From Sipunculus nudus (taxonomy: Eukaryota > Annelida > Sipuncula > Golfingiida > Sipunculidae), in the NCBI GenBank assembly GCA_026874595.1, contig CM049309.1, positions 67,314,926-67,378,925 of the forward strand: a stretch of 64,000 nt of DNA, in the 5' to 3' direction. Below are positions 54,133-64,000 of the stretch, piece by piece (positions within the stretch are counted from its first letter, which is position 1; each line of letters starts with the position of its first letter). The translations under genes and the position numbers were made by a program. Below the pieces are notes generated by a model. The model was not told the DNA's origin. It searched no databases and saw only the letters and a list, made by a program, of their open reading frames with translations.

Positions 54133-56056
54133 ACTAGATGTGTCGGTACAACACGAATGCCCCTGCCTGGGGCAAATTAGAAACATTTGTTAAATTTTGT
54201 AAAATTTTTTTTAGTTCAGGAGGTGTTGTATGGTCAAAAGTAGGTCAAGAAGGGCAAAATGCAAACTGGATCTGTAAAGGGTCATTATCAAGGAACACAC
54301 CAAAAATCAGGCCAGTATGCAGGCACTGTGAAAAAAAGTCCATACATGTGCATTTTTCATAAAAATTTCTGTCTTTCATGAAAATTTCTATGTTCAGGAT
54401 ATGTCATATGGTGAAAAATAAGTTAACTGGGAATGATAGCGAACTCCACCTGTAAGTGGTCATTATGTGCCCACAGACCAAACATTAGGCCAGTATCTGT
54501 AAGCATTGCATTGCGAAACTAGAATATTAGCAAAAGCTGGTAATCAGTTATAAATTTAAATTGGAGAGGTATGTACCATGTTTTATAACAATCCACCAAA
54601 TGCTTCCTGAGAAATATCCCCCTAAGTTTTTTTTCTATACTCAGCTCTGTGACCTTGAAAAGTAGGTCAAGACCACCCATCTTTGAACCTGACCAAGATT
54701 TTGTAAATATGATGCAAAAGCACTGAAGAAATGAAGTTCCTGTGTTGAATACCTTTGAAGATATCCTGCACAAAGGCCAAAATTGAAAAATCCAATAAAA
54801 TTTCATTAAAAAATCAGAAAATGGCAGGTGACGCCACCAAAATTGTGCAGAACGTACAGACCATCAGTCCCAATGATCATAGTAAGTTTTGTGAAAATCC
54901 ACACAATGGTTCCTGAGATATAAGCTTCTGAGTGTTTGTCTATAATCAGCTCTAAAATGTAGAAAAATGGGTCAAGGTCACCCATCTTCGAACTTGACCG
55001 AGATTTTATCGATATACATCTTCACTGATGAAATAAAATTCCAACGGTGAATCCTTTTAGAGATATCCCGCTCACAAGGTAAAAGTTAACAGACGCGGAA
55101 CGGATGGACGGACACCCGACAGACAGATGGACGGATAGACGGACAGCTTGGGTGACGACAATAGCCCATCAGCCTATGAGCTGAGGGCTAAAAACGGCTG
55201 TATATGTACATTTGTCATGAAAATTTATATTTTTTATGAAATTTTCTATTTTTAGGAGCTGTAAAACAATCAAAAGTAGGTCAACAGGGACGAAATGCGA
55301 ACTCAAACTGTAACTAGTCATTATCTGCATACACACCATAAATCAGGCCAATATCTGCAGGCATTGCTGTAACTGGTCAATATCTGCATACACACCAAAA
55401 ATCAGGCCAATATCTGCAGGCACTGCGAAAAAAAGTCGGTACATGTGTATTTGTCATGAAAATTTCTATTTTTCATGAAATTTTCTAAGTTAAGGAGCCG
55501 TAAAAATCCCAAAAGTAGGTCAATCGGGAGGAAACGCGAACTCGATCTGTAACTGGTCATTATCTGCCCACACACCAAAAATCAGGCCAATATCTGCAGG
55601 CATTGCGAAAAAAAGTCCGTACATGTGTATTTGTCATGAAAATTTCTATTTTTCATGAAATTTTCAAGTTTAGGAGCCGTAAAACACTCAAAAGTAGGTC
55701 AACCGGGACGAAACGCGAACTCGATCTGTAACTGGTCATTATCTGCCCACACACAAAAAATCACGCCAATATCTGCAGGCACTGCGAAAAAAAGTCCGTA
55801 CATGTGTATTTGTCATGAAAATTTCTATTTTTCATGAAATTTTCTAAGTTTAGGAGCCGTAAAACGCTCAAAAGTAGGTCAACTGGGACGAAATGCGAAC
55901 TCGATCTGTAACTGGTCATTATCTGCCCACACACCAAAAATCAGGCCAATATCTGCAGGCATTGCGAAAAAAAGTCCGTACAACTGTTTGATTTCGGAAT
56001 GACGGACATGGGTAAAACTAATGCCCCGGCCACTTTGTGGCGGGGGCATAAAAATG
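54133..56056 (+). mobile_element. Repeat C, copy 2 (uninterrupted)
   Basis: Begins CGAATGCCCCTGCCTGGGGC near 54155 and ends ATGCCCCGGCCACTTTGTGG-CGGGGGCATAAAA. Inside are a GGTCAAGGTCACCC-bearing module with an ACGGAC microsatellite and CAGCCTATGAGCTGAGGGCT near 55170, then the 180-bp array. Colinear with 40943-45229 minus its insertion. Confidence 0.75.
55200..55985 (+). repeat. 180-bp tandem repeat, about four units
   Basis: AGGAGC[C/T]GTAAAA recurs at 55254, 55493, 55672 and 55852 (steps 239, 179, 180; the first step includes a 60-bp internal duplication). Each unit carries CGATCTGTAACTGGTCATTA, a TCTGCCCACACACC block and ATATCTGCAGGCA. Confidence 0.9.
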
Positions 56057-56456
56057 ATTATACAACTAGACCAAAAAATGGCACTGCAGAAAAAATACAA
56101 ATCTATATGTCTTTTAAATTTTTAGTCACACATAATTGTAATATAATTGTCAGGGGTAACTCTGCAAATCATTATTGTTTTAAACTTTAATGTTAAATGC
56201 ATTGAAATAAAAATCAATTTCAAAATAAAAACTGAAAAAACTTAATTGTTTAAAGAACTTTGCTCTATAAATATGTTTCTGTCTAATGTCCCAGCTGTCC
56301 CTGTCAACAGTTGTGTCTATAGAAGTACTTGTGAGAGGATTTTGTAAAAAGTAGCAATTATTAAACTATGTTTGTCACTGGTAATGAATAAACACCCAAG
56401 TTTCGGTCACTTAAACTGCCAAAATTCTCAATACTTTACCAGCTTTTATCACAAGG

Positions 56457-56544
56457 GGGAGTGGAAATAAGCATCCCTTATTTCCACTCCCGGGGAGTGG
56501 TAATAAGCATTCCTTATTTCCACTCCCGGGGAGTGGAAATAAGG
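56457..56544. repeat. Tandem perfect hairpins (GGAGTGGAAATAAG arms)
   Basis: GGGAGTGGAAATAAG at 56457-56471 pairs perfectly with CTTATTTCCACTCCC at 56477-56491 over a 5-base loop. A second hairpin at 56493-56527 has one mismatch, and a third left arm follows at 56529-56543. The unit is about 36 bp. Confidence 0.9.
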
Positions 56545-57039
56545 CCTGCCTTAAAAATTTAACACAAAAAATATATACATGTTTGAAAAAACGTAATACT
56601 GATACTGGTCTTTTAATCATATTTAATCACAAAATATTCAACGGTTGCTTTATGGGTGCTAATTTGCCTGAAATTAATACTTTAAATTAATTAAAAGGTC
56701 CCTGATCAGCACTGATCAGCGAATTATACCCTCCCGTGTGATATGGTGTACATCATGATTGTATTTTTCTGGTAAGTTATAGATGATTCTGTAGTTTAAT
56801 TATGGTATACGTGCTCAAAAATTATTAATAATATATTAAATATATTAAAATAATCCATACTGACAAGCAAACAGCCAGTGAGTAATTCCCAGAGAGAGCC
56901 AGGCTCTTTAATTTACTTTAATAGACTCTTATGGATAGGCTATATTTTATAATCATAATTCTGTCAAAAACTGGTTAATTCAAATGATTAAAATTTGAGA
57001 AGGTTCAATAATAACTGAATACTGCAACTGTAACAAACC

Positions 57040-57225
57040 TGTACAATTTTCAAGAATTCTGTCTAAATACTGCAAGACAAGCTTTTGATCTCTATCACGA
57101 CACCTGGGTCTCACTTCACGAAGCAGGCGAGCCGGCTGATTACCGGAACCGGAAACAGGGGTCCTGACTAACGTGTCTTTGCAGAAATGTTTGTGATGTC
57201 TTAAAGAATGCCAAACCAAAATTTT
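57040..57225 (-). CDS. Possible coding exon of an unidentified gene
   Basis: On the minus strand an open stretch runs from an acceptor-like tacaatttcag (near 57226) to a donor-like ACAG|gtttgt (57039). It reads KILVWHSLRHHKHFCKDTLV, RTPVSGSGNQPARLLREV, RPRCRDRDQKLVLQYLDR and ILENCTG. It is more GC- and CpG-rich than its surroundings. I do not recognise the family. It could be a true exon, an exon remnant or chance. No partner exon was found in the window. Confidence 0.3.
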
Positions 57226-57394
57226 TCGAGCTGAAATTGTATATATGATTAACTCTACAGGTTAGTTTAAAATTAATTAAATAAATTAATGGCAAATTTG
57301 GTATGTATACGGTTTTGTACGTTAGTTGCGGAGGAAACATAAAAATTGACATACTTTCAATCTTTCTTGGAGACAACAAGGGCGGAACCAGGAT

Positions 57395-57930
57395 TTAGGA
57401 AAAAGGGGAGGGGGGGGGGGGGAGGCTGTCCAACCCATGAGGACTAATGAAAAGCCAAATCAAAAGGTCATCAGGTCCGGAAAAGGGGGGATCCAGGCCG
57501 CAAAATTTCGTCTAAAACCCCTTAAAAAGGTTGCTTCGGGTGAAAAAAAGGAGGGGGGGGGGGTCGGGACGAAATGTTGTTCAAATTTATCGGTTTGAAA
57601 AAAAATGACTGTCTTGATCGAAGGGAAATATGGCCAAGCATTTAAAACTTGGAAATATTAATTTACGGACACTATATCGTAAAGAGATATAAGAGAAAAA
57701 AATAAGCAATAAAACAGTTAATTATTAATTAGGCCTAATCAAAAGAAACTTATACAGTGAGTAATGTAAACGTGTGTACAGGGGGGGTCCAGGATATCGT
57801 AAAGAGAAATAAGAGAAAAAAATAAGCAAAAAAAAAAAAACAGTTATAATTAGGCCTAATCAAAAGAAACTTTTACAGTGAGTAAAGTAAACGTGTGTAC
57901 AGGGGGGGTTGGGGGAGGGGGGGGGGTCCA
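57395..57930 (+). repeat. 120-bp tandem duplication with G runs
   Basis: ATATCGTAAAGAGA at 57674 recurs at 57794. Both units run through TTAGGCCTAATCAAAAGAAA and ACGTGTGTACAGGGGGGG, and a third partial unit follows. Several G runs of 9-14 bases occur between 57405 and 57930. Confidence 0.8.
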
Positions 57931-58387
57931 GGATTCTTTTTTGGGGGATTTACCATTAACAACGAGGAATTATATAATACTTTTTACTGTCAACGAAACC
58001 TGGAGTACGGGGAGTTCTACAGAAATGGTATAATTTCCATCGTGCGAGGGAGAGTTTTAATCCCACAACCAAGGAGACCTTGGATCCTCCCTTGGTATAA
58101 ACATTCGCTCTGCATATGACAAGCCAACCAGCATCATAATTAACAAGGGCCTGCATGCAGATGTTTGTCCAGGTGGATTTCCGTTGTTTTCTTTTCTCTC
58201 TATCCAGTATGGAGCGAGACTTTGTAATTGGCTTCCCATTGGCAAATATATGAGTAATGTAGAGGAGTCAGATGCTTTGTATACGAGAGGCCAGCACTGG
58301 ATTAGGCTGAAGAAAACAGAATCTTGGGCGAGGACACCTTCGGATTCAGAAAACCAAAATTAAATTTAGTAGCGTCTGACCACGAGA
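57931..58387. other. GC-richer stretch without recognised gene
   Basis: Several overlapping open frames of 60-75 codons exist on both strands, but none resembles a family and none is flanked by convincing splice sites. Confidence 0.4.
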
Positions 58388-60550
58388 AGCTACGGAGCCA
58401 TGGTGGAAAATATTTATTATTTCGTGCGCTGAAATTACTAATCCTTATGCACGAATTACTAATTCGTGGCCACGAATTTTTAATTCGTGCGCACGAATTA
58501 GTAATTCGTGCGCACGAATTACTCGGTGTGAAAAAATAAATTTCCAAGGTGGAAAAAATATTTATTAATCCGTGCGCACAAATTACTAATCCGTGCGCAC
58601 GAATCGCTAGGTGTGAAAAATATATTTCCAAGGTGGAAAATTTTTTATTTCAATAGGATAACTAAGTAGCCGATAAGGCTAATGCAATTGCTCTCCTGCA
58701 TAAAAATTAAAAGAAAGTGAAAAATTAACATGAATGTATATATGTATTTATAAAGGATCAGATTAGAAAAGTGCAAATATATTCACACACGATAAGATAT
58801 ATATATATATATATATATGTATTTACATATATATATTTATATATATATATATATATATAAATAATATACGTTAATACAGATTGACATTCCACATACACTG
58901 ATACTTATACATATATTATTACAGGTATAGGCGTAATACAATAAAAATAAACGTCTCAGTCCATATCGAGCATATCAATGAGATTATAACCATCAGTTTT
59001 TCAATTGAAAATAGGTATAGATTTAAGTAACTGGCACCTAGTCGTAACCGAGTATGGATAATTTCATGTTGACGATGATTGTCGCGATAATAAACTGTAT
59101 ATTTCTCGAGAGGCAGGGTTTAAATAGTCACGAACATTTTCCTAAAAGGAATCGATTGAAGTAGATTGAATTACAGGAAACTGTTCAAAAGTTTGCAGGC
59201 TATTGAAAGGAAAGAAAAGAAAATTGGAAGGAAAGAAAAGAGTCAGTCTTTCCGTGTGAACCTCGGTATCTTTAGCAAATGCGATTTGCTCGGACTGTAT
59301 AGGGCTGAGCATTAGACAGAGTTTGAGTTAATATATTAGCAGATAATGTGGAGCTAGTCCGTTAATCATTTCATAAAGTGTGGATTGTTTAGCCAGCTCT
59401 CTTCTTATTTTTATACTTGACTATTATAACTCTTTTACCATAGCTCCAGTGCTGGAAGTTGAGAGCGCTCCAGTACATGTTAAACATGCTTTCCGTTGTA
59501 TACTCTCAAGCTAGTATGACTGTCTGACAGAACAATTGTTAAATATTAAAACACCACACTCAAGTACAAACATATTAATGATTTGTACATACGATCTAAA
59601 ACTTTCATAGAGAAATGGAATATATATTTTTTTTAAGAATTTCCAAACGCTTATTTGCTTTCAAACATATCATGTTTGTGTTCCTGTCAGGAAAACGAAT
59701 CCCAAATATGACATGAGAAGTTCTGTGAAGTTCATTTCACCTAGTTTATGCATGAGTAATTTGCAATTTAGCATCATCGTCAATGGCGATTGAGAACTGC
59801 AACTGCATGTAGTTACTTTGTGAACCAAAGTAACAGTAAAAAAAATTTCAGCCTGATCGGCTTTGTCTAAAATAATGTTCCAATTATGCTCCAAAGATTA
59901 TAAGGTTGGTTGTTTTTTTTTTTTTTTGTTTTTTTTTTTACCAGAGAAAGCCTTAGAAATTTTCCACCATGCACGGCAACTGGGTCTGTGAATTTTATAT
60001 CTAAATTCTTTAAGTATCACTTAAAGCCCTTTCTATTTTCAATATACAGAGTTCCGAATTTTCCAAGGTAGGAAGTCATGGAACTGTCGGAAGGCGCTGG
60101 GCTCCATTTTGACAACCGTGTGTGCCCGCTGAAACTGCCAGCCTGTGCCTATAGACTGAGTCGATGTGTGCTTGCTTCTCATTGGCTAGTAATTCGTGCG
60201 CGCGAATTAATAACTCGTGCGCACGAATTAGTAGCCAATGAGCATTGAGCCAGCAACTTAAGAGAGCTTTCTCATTTGTCACTAATTCGTGCGCATGGAT
60301 TAGTTATTCGTGCGCACGGATTAGAAATTCGTGCGCACGGATTAATAAATATTTTTTCCACCATGGAAATCTATTTTTCACACCTAGTAATTCGTGCGCA
60401 CGGATTAGTATTTCGTGGCCACGAATTAGTAAATCGTGCGCACGGAATAGTAATTCGTGCGCACGGATTAGTAATTCGTGCGCACGGATTAGTAATTCGT
60501 GCGCACGAATTAATAAATATTTTTCACCATGTCGTCTCCCGGGCTCCGTA
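58388..60550. mobile_element. Foldback element with AATTCGTGCGCACGAATT subrepeats
   Basis: Left arm (about 58388-58640): CATGGTGGAAAATATTTATT, a cluster of TTCGTGCGCACGAA palindromes, GGTGTGAAAAAATAAATTTC, CAAGGTGGAAAAAATATTTA, more palindromes. The right arm (about 60270-60550) is the same order in reverse complement, ending TAAATATTTTTCACCATG. CTACGGAGC lies outside the left arm and GGCTCCGTAAG outside the right. The interior (58640-60180) has (TA)n at 58798-58858 and no transposase. A smaller inverted pair sits at 60184-60242. Confidence 0.75.
60184..60242. repeat. Nested inverted repeat ending in CCAAT motifs
   Basis: CATTGGCTAGTAATTCGTGC and ...GAATTAGTAGCCAATG flank two palindromic units, so TAGCCAATG is present in both orientations at the edges. 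Confidence 0.7.
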
Positions 60551-61313
60551 AGAAACAGATATCATTTTTATTGTTCTAGAGGCGATTTAAAAACTTTACC
60601 TCATGCCAGACAATCGCCCGCTGCTTACGTGTTACGCTTGTTGTTGCGTTTTCTTCCATGTATTGTACATAAACGATAAAGCTTTCCCACAATTTAGATT
60701 TTAAATATCATTTAGATTCATCTCTTCAAATTGCCCTTTTTCATACACTTGGGTTCAATTAACAAAGATCGAAATAAAAGTGAAAGGAATATCTCTATAG
60801 TCACAAGCTGAGTTTCCTGGGGAAAAAACAGATAACGTTGTATACGATATTGAAGTCCATGTCAGGTATACGTGTCCATAGATTGCATGTGTTTTCATGT
60901 TTACGTATATGCGTGAAAAATCGCTAATATGATTTTGTTACTATGGTACGTGTTTCTATGTGTCAGCGTATGCGTATAATGTTCGTATATGCATGAAAAT
61001 CGCCACATGACAGGAGCGCTTTTTACGAATAGGGTCTGCGTGAACTCAGGGTTTTGGGGCAAAAGGACATCATTCCATGCACAATAGTTTTGAGGAAGAC
61101 CTTCTACATCCACTGTTACCTTATATACGTCTACAAATTCACGCACATTCGCCTATACGCGCACATGGAAACAGAGCTATTTTTTTCACGCATATAAACG
61201 CACATATGCATATATTTAATCGCGGCGCACTTGCAAACATAGCTTTACGCCCGTTTACTTAAAATCAATTGTTATATTCCTTTTTAATTTCTTTCTATAA
61301 TTGCACCACAAAA
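60551..61313. other. No gene recognised
   Basis: Contains scattered GCGTATATGCG-like and CGCATATACG-like words near 60900-61200 but no coding exon or RNA gene. Confidence 0.45.
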
Positions 61314-61355
61314 CAGGGGCGTAGCCAGGATTGAGGGAGGGGAGGGGGTCATGAT

Positions 61356-61449
61356 CAGTGGCGGATCCAGAAATTCGAAAACGGGGGGGGGGGTGTTAAT
61401 ATGCATGTATCGGTATAATGAAAACTGTTATATATACGTGAATATGTAA

Positions 61450-61483
<34 letters not shown>

Positions 61484-62666
61484 CGTTATATATTTTATTG
61501 TATCAATACATTTTTTGTTTTTAAATTTTCAGTTATAAACCATGGTTTCATTAAGGTAAGTTACAAGTACACGGGGAGGGTATGCTTAAGGGTGCTAATA
61601 TGCATGTATGGGTACTATGAAAACTGTTATATACGTGTATATTTATGTATTTCTTATCATTTTTATTATTATTACTATTATTATTATTACTATACGTTAT
61701 ATATTTTAGTGTATGAAAACATGTTTTTGTTTTTTAAATTTTCTATAATGAACCACGGTTTCATTAAAGTTACTAACAGGTACCCCGTCCCATGTTTGGA
61801 ATTTTTTTGAATATGAAGTGTATAGAAGACGTTTTGAGGCAATTTTAAAAAAAAAAGAGGATTTCCTGTTACTGAAAAACTGTTGCCCTATGTCTTTGCG
61901 TTATGTAGTCACACTGTAGAGAAGTTCAATATTTACTATTTATATTTCTTCAAAATTAGTATATATAATTTCAATCGTTTATAACATGTGTAAGTCAATA
62001 TGGCGCAAAGGCGCATTTACGTTTATAACTTGCATAATATTATCTTTAAAATGTAATGCTCGGAGTGAAAAAACTGATATGTTGAAGTCTTATATTAGGC
62101 CAAAAATAAGGTTTGGTTCTCAGGCACCTTTTTCCAGAAATCAGCACGGCCGGGCGATATTTTATTTTTTACTTTTTTTTGTATGTTTTGATAAAAATGT
62201 CATATGATAAGGCAAAAGCTTGAAAATAACAGAAATTTTTGCTAAACAGGTAAAAACACTACATAAGGAAACCTTATCAAAATTGTATTATTTTATCTTC
62301 TTGAAAGACGAAAATCAAAATTAAACATTTTGATAGCGGTGCCTGAGGACCAGACCTTTTATTATTTATTTTTTTAGCCTTTAACTTTGCATTTTACCGG
62401 TGCCGTGAGATTGTTCACGGTCGACCCCAACCAGGGTCTTGTGCTCTGCAGTTGTTCTGCTGCTGTTCATTAATACCTAATCCTCAACTAATGAATTTGA
62501 AAGTAATAAACTGCATATAACTTGAATAAAATCTAATTGCTAATTAATAAAAAGAAATATAAAAAAAGAAAATTAATCACGATAATTGGGAAATTAGATG
62601 AAAGGAGAGATATTGCAGCTCAGCGGGGGCCGCGCGCCGAAGGCGCCCCCTCCAGATCCGCCACTG
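61356..62666. mobile_element. Inner hAT-like element (CAGTGGCGGATC ends)
   Basis: CAGTGGCGGATCCAGA at 61356 is mirrored by TCCAGATCCGCCACTG ending at 62666. It is nested inside the previous element. The interior holds a tandem duplication of about 197 bp (61393 and 61591) with (ATT)n, and no transposase. Confidence 0.7.
61393..61790 (+). repeat. About 197-bp tandem duplication with (ATT)n
   Basis: CTAATATGCATGTATG and CGTTATATATTTTA, then CATGGTTTCATTAA-type blocks recur once at about 197-bp spacing. (TTA)n at 61453-61482 is shorter and imperfect in the second unit. Confidence 0.8.
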
Positions 62667-63429
62667 ATAGCAAAGGCCATTTAATGCATATATATATATA
62701 TATATTAGTATTAGCTTAAGTGAAATTTCGAAAGGACAGCGAGGACTGGATGCGACCGGTGGGGGGGGGGGGGGGGGCTTGGCCCCCTGATGCCCCTCCT
62801 GGCTACGCCCCTGCAAAAACCAGCCCATTTTTTAAAAAGTATTCTGATATATATATAAAAAGCTTCAAACTAATGGGGCCTTAGTAAAAATAAATGATAA
62901 ATATATGATCATTTATATCACAAATGTTAACGTAGAAATAATGATCCGTTAATTTGAATAAACCTATATTGAAACGACGTTTTGATAGCACACTTGTAAT
63001 TATTCTGTATCACGGTAATCTGATATTAGATAAAGAGGTTTTTCTAACATTTTCGAAAATCGAAGCTTTATTATTGCCATGGATATCATAACAAAATCCA
63101 GATTGCGTTGGTTTATATATTTATACATGAATTATAGTGATGGCTACACCCTTGAAGATAAACACCCCGTTTTTTAAAAAAACCGCTCAAATGAATATTA
63201 TCGGTTGACAAATACGATATTCAATTAAACGGGACCGACTGTGTATATGTGTGTGTGTGCTAGCTTATTTCTAAACATATATTTCAAGACTGAATATTTT
63301 TAGAATCATTATTAAACTTATAAAACTATTATGAGGCACGGTGGTAATACTTACATAGGTCCTACAAAAAATCGTCAACGTAAGTCATATTTTAAAAAAT
63401 AATAAAAGGGAAAATAATTCTCCTGGAAA

Positions 63430-63576
63430 AGAGCAATTCCCTCCATGTTTTATTATCACGCACTTGCGGACGTCAGAGGGCGCAATCAACATCCGGTAAT
63501 CGAAAAAAAGAAGCGTTCGAGAAACGTGAGCCAAACAGAGAGACAGCCAGTTCACTTTTCTCTGTAATTTGCCATC
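63430..63576 (+). promoter_or_regulatory. SREK1 5' region / promoter-proximal segment
   Basis: Clearly CpG-richer than the preceding DNA. It contains GGACGTCAG (CRE-like), CATCCGGTA (ETS-type core) and GCGTTCGAGAAACG, and leads into the ATG in the context GCCATCATGG. The transcription start cannot be placed. Confidence 0.45.
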
Positions 63577-63698
63577 ATGGCAGACGATACAAGAGTAATC
63601 CAGATCACCAATATTGCCCCGGCTGCAACAAGGGATCAGATGAAAACTCTGTTCACCTACCTGGGCAAATTAGACGAGGTCAAGCTGTATCCCGAGGG
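63577..63698 (+). CDS. SREK1: SREK1 (splicing regulatory Glu/Lys-rich protein 1), first coding exon
   Basis: Reads MADDTRVIQITNIAPAATRD, then QMKTLFTYLGKLDEVKLYPE, and is cut by a GTAAGT donor at 63699 with two bases of the next codon. It is the start of an RRM: VIQITNI is RNP2-like and MKTLFTYLGKLDEVKLYP covers helix 1 and strand 2. This matches the N-terminal RRM of the long SREK1 isoform (VIQVTNLS...LFSFLGEIEELRLYP). SREK1 is a nuclear SR-related protein that modulates splice-site choice. The rest of the gene lies beyond the window. Other RRM proteins with the same N-terminus cannot be fully excluded, but linkage with TRAPPC13 and SGT supports the call. Confidence 0.85.
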
Positions 63699-64000
63699 GT
63701 AAGTCGACCAGCAAGACACAAGTCCAACATCCAAACGGTGTGACTATTTACCGTACGACACTGTCCCTAAATACCGTCCGGGACCCAGCTGTACCGTCCG
63801 GGGCTCAAAGACACTGTTCGAGACACCAGAAATAGCGTTAAAATATTAGGAGCCACTATAGAACGCGGGCTTCGCTTCTATTGAGGAACATATAAATAAA
63901 ATTGTCTCCTCTCATTCCCTATTTTAACTCCTACTTTTCCCTGTAGATGTCCCTACACTCAACTCTTCTAACATAAACAAGTACTAAGCATCAGAAGTCG
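63699..64000 (+). other. SREK1 intron 1 (start)
   Basis: Begins GTAAGT. Contains a short direct repeat TACCGTCCGG at about 63772 and 63792 close to the exon, with CGGGA/CGGGG cores. No exon. Confidence 0.6.

Larger units (their letters stand above)
61314..62813. mobile_element. Outer hAT-like element (CAGGGGCGTAGCCAGGA ends)
   Basis: CAGGGGCGTAGCCAGGA at 61314-61330 is exactly reverse-complemented by TCCTGGCTACGCCCCTG ending at 62813. Flanks CACAAAA and CAAAAACC do not give a clean 8-bp duplication. A 17-base G run at 62761-62777 lies inside the right end. Confidence 0.7.

Noticed and set aside
57895-58245. Overlapping 60-75 codon frames on both strands
   Set aside because: No family resemblance, and competing frames on both strands argue for composition rather than coding.
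60245-60679. Frames reading IRAHGLVIRAHGL / SCARISNSCARI
   Set aside because: Translations of the TTCGTGCGCACGAA palindrome cluster of the foldback element.

Overview
This window is animal nuclear DNA, very probably from a bivalve mollusc. The genes have short exons and kilobase introns. The base composition is AT-rich, with (TA)n and long poly-G tracts. There are dense non-autonomous transposons and microsatellite-bearing repeats (ACGG/CCGT) of a kind described in bivalves. The species cannot be fixed from the sequence alone.

Three protein-coding genes are supported. (1) TRAPPC13, + strand, 1243-24878: eight exons encode the last 316 residues, and the N-terminal exons lie upstream of the window. 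(2) An SGTA/SGTB orthologue, - strand, 51120-26927: all eleven coding exons join in frame to a 321-residue co-chaperone. TRAPPC13 and SGT are tail to tail, about 2 kb apart. (3) SREK1, + strand, 63577 onward: only the first coding exon is present, head to head with SGT across about 12 kb. TRAPPC13, SGTB and SREK1 also lie together on human 5q12.3, so this is conserved linkage. The products work separately: vesicle tethering, tail-anchored-protein triage and splicing regulation.

Most of the remaining sequence is introns packed with repeats. TRAPPC13 introns hold a roughly 155-bp tandem array carrying perfect oestrogen-response-element palindromes (10.8-12.77 kb), a foldback transposon with a 10-bp target duplication (15931-17797), a TA-flanked MITE (19762-21221) and tRNA-derived SINEs. 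SGT introns hold a 4.7-kb element with hAT-like ends (28298-32983) and several copies of a family bounded by a conserved 5' motif and a 3' hairpin, inserted without target duplication into T runs, which resembles Helentron/HINE elements. The SGT-SREK1 interval holds a tandem-repeat element (54133-56056), a second foldback element (about 58388-60550) and nested hAT-like ends (61314-62813).

The most unusual observations are the perfect ERE array, two adjacent genes each with a coding exon partly duplicated in tandem into its flanking intron (53-bp units in TRAPPC13, 46-bp units in SGT), an apparent GA-AG intron in SGT, and a filled-site/empty-site pair that reveals how the Helentron-like family inserts. 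No RNA genes, CRISPR arrays or intact transposase genes were recognised.
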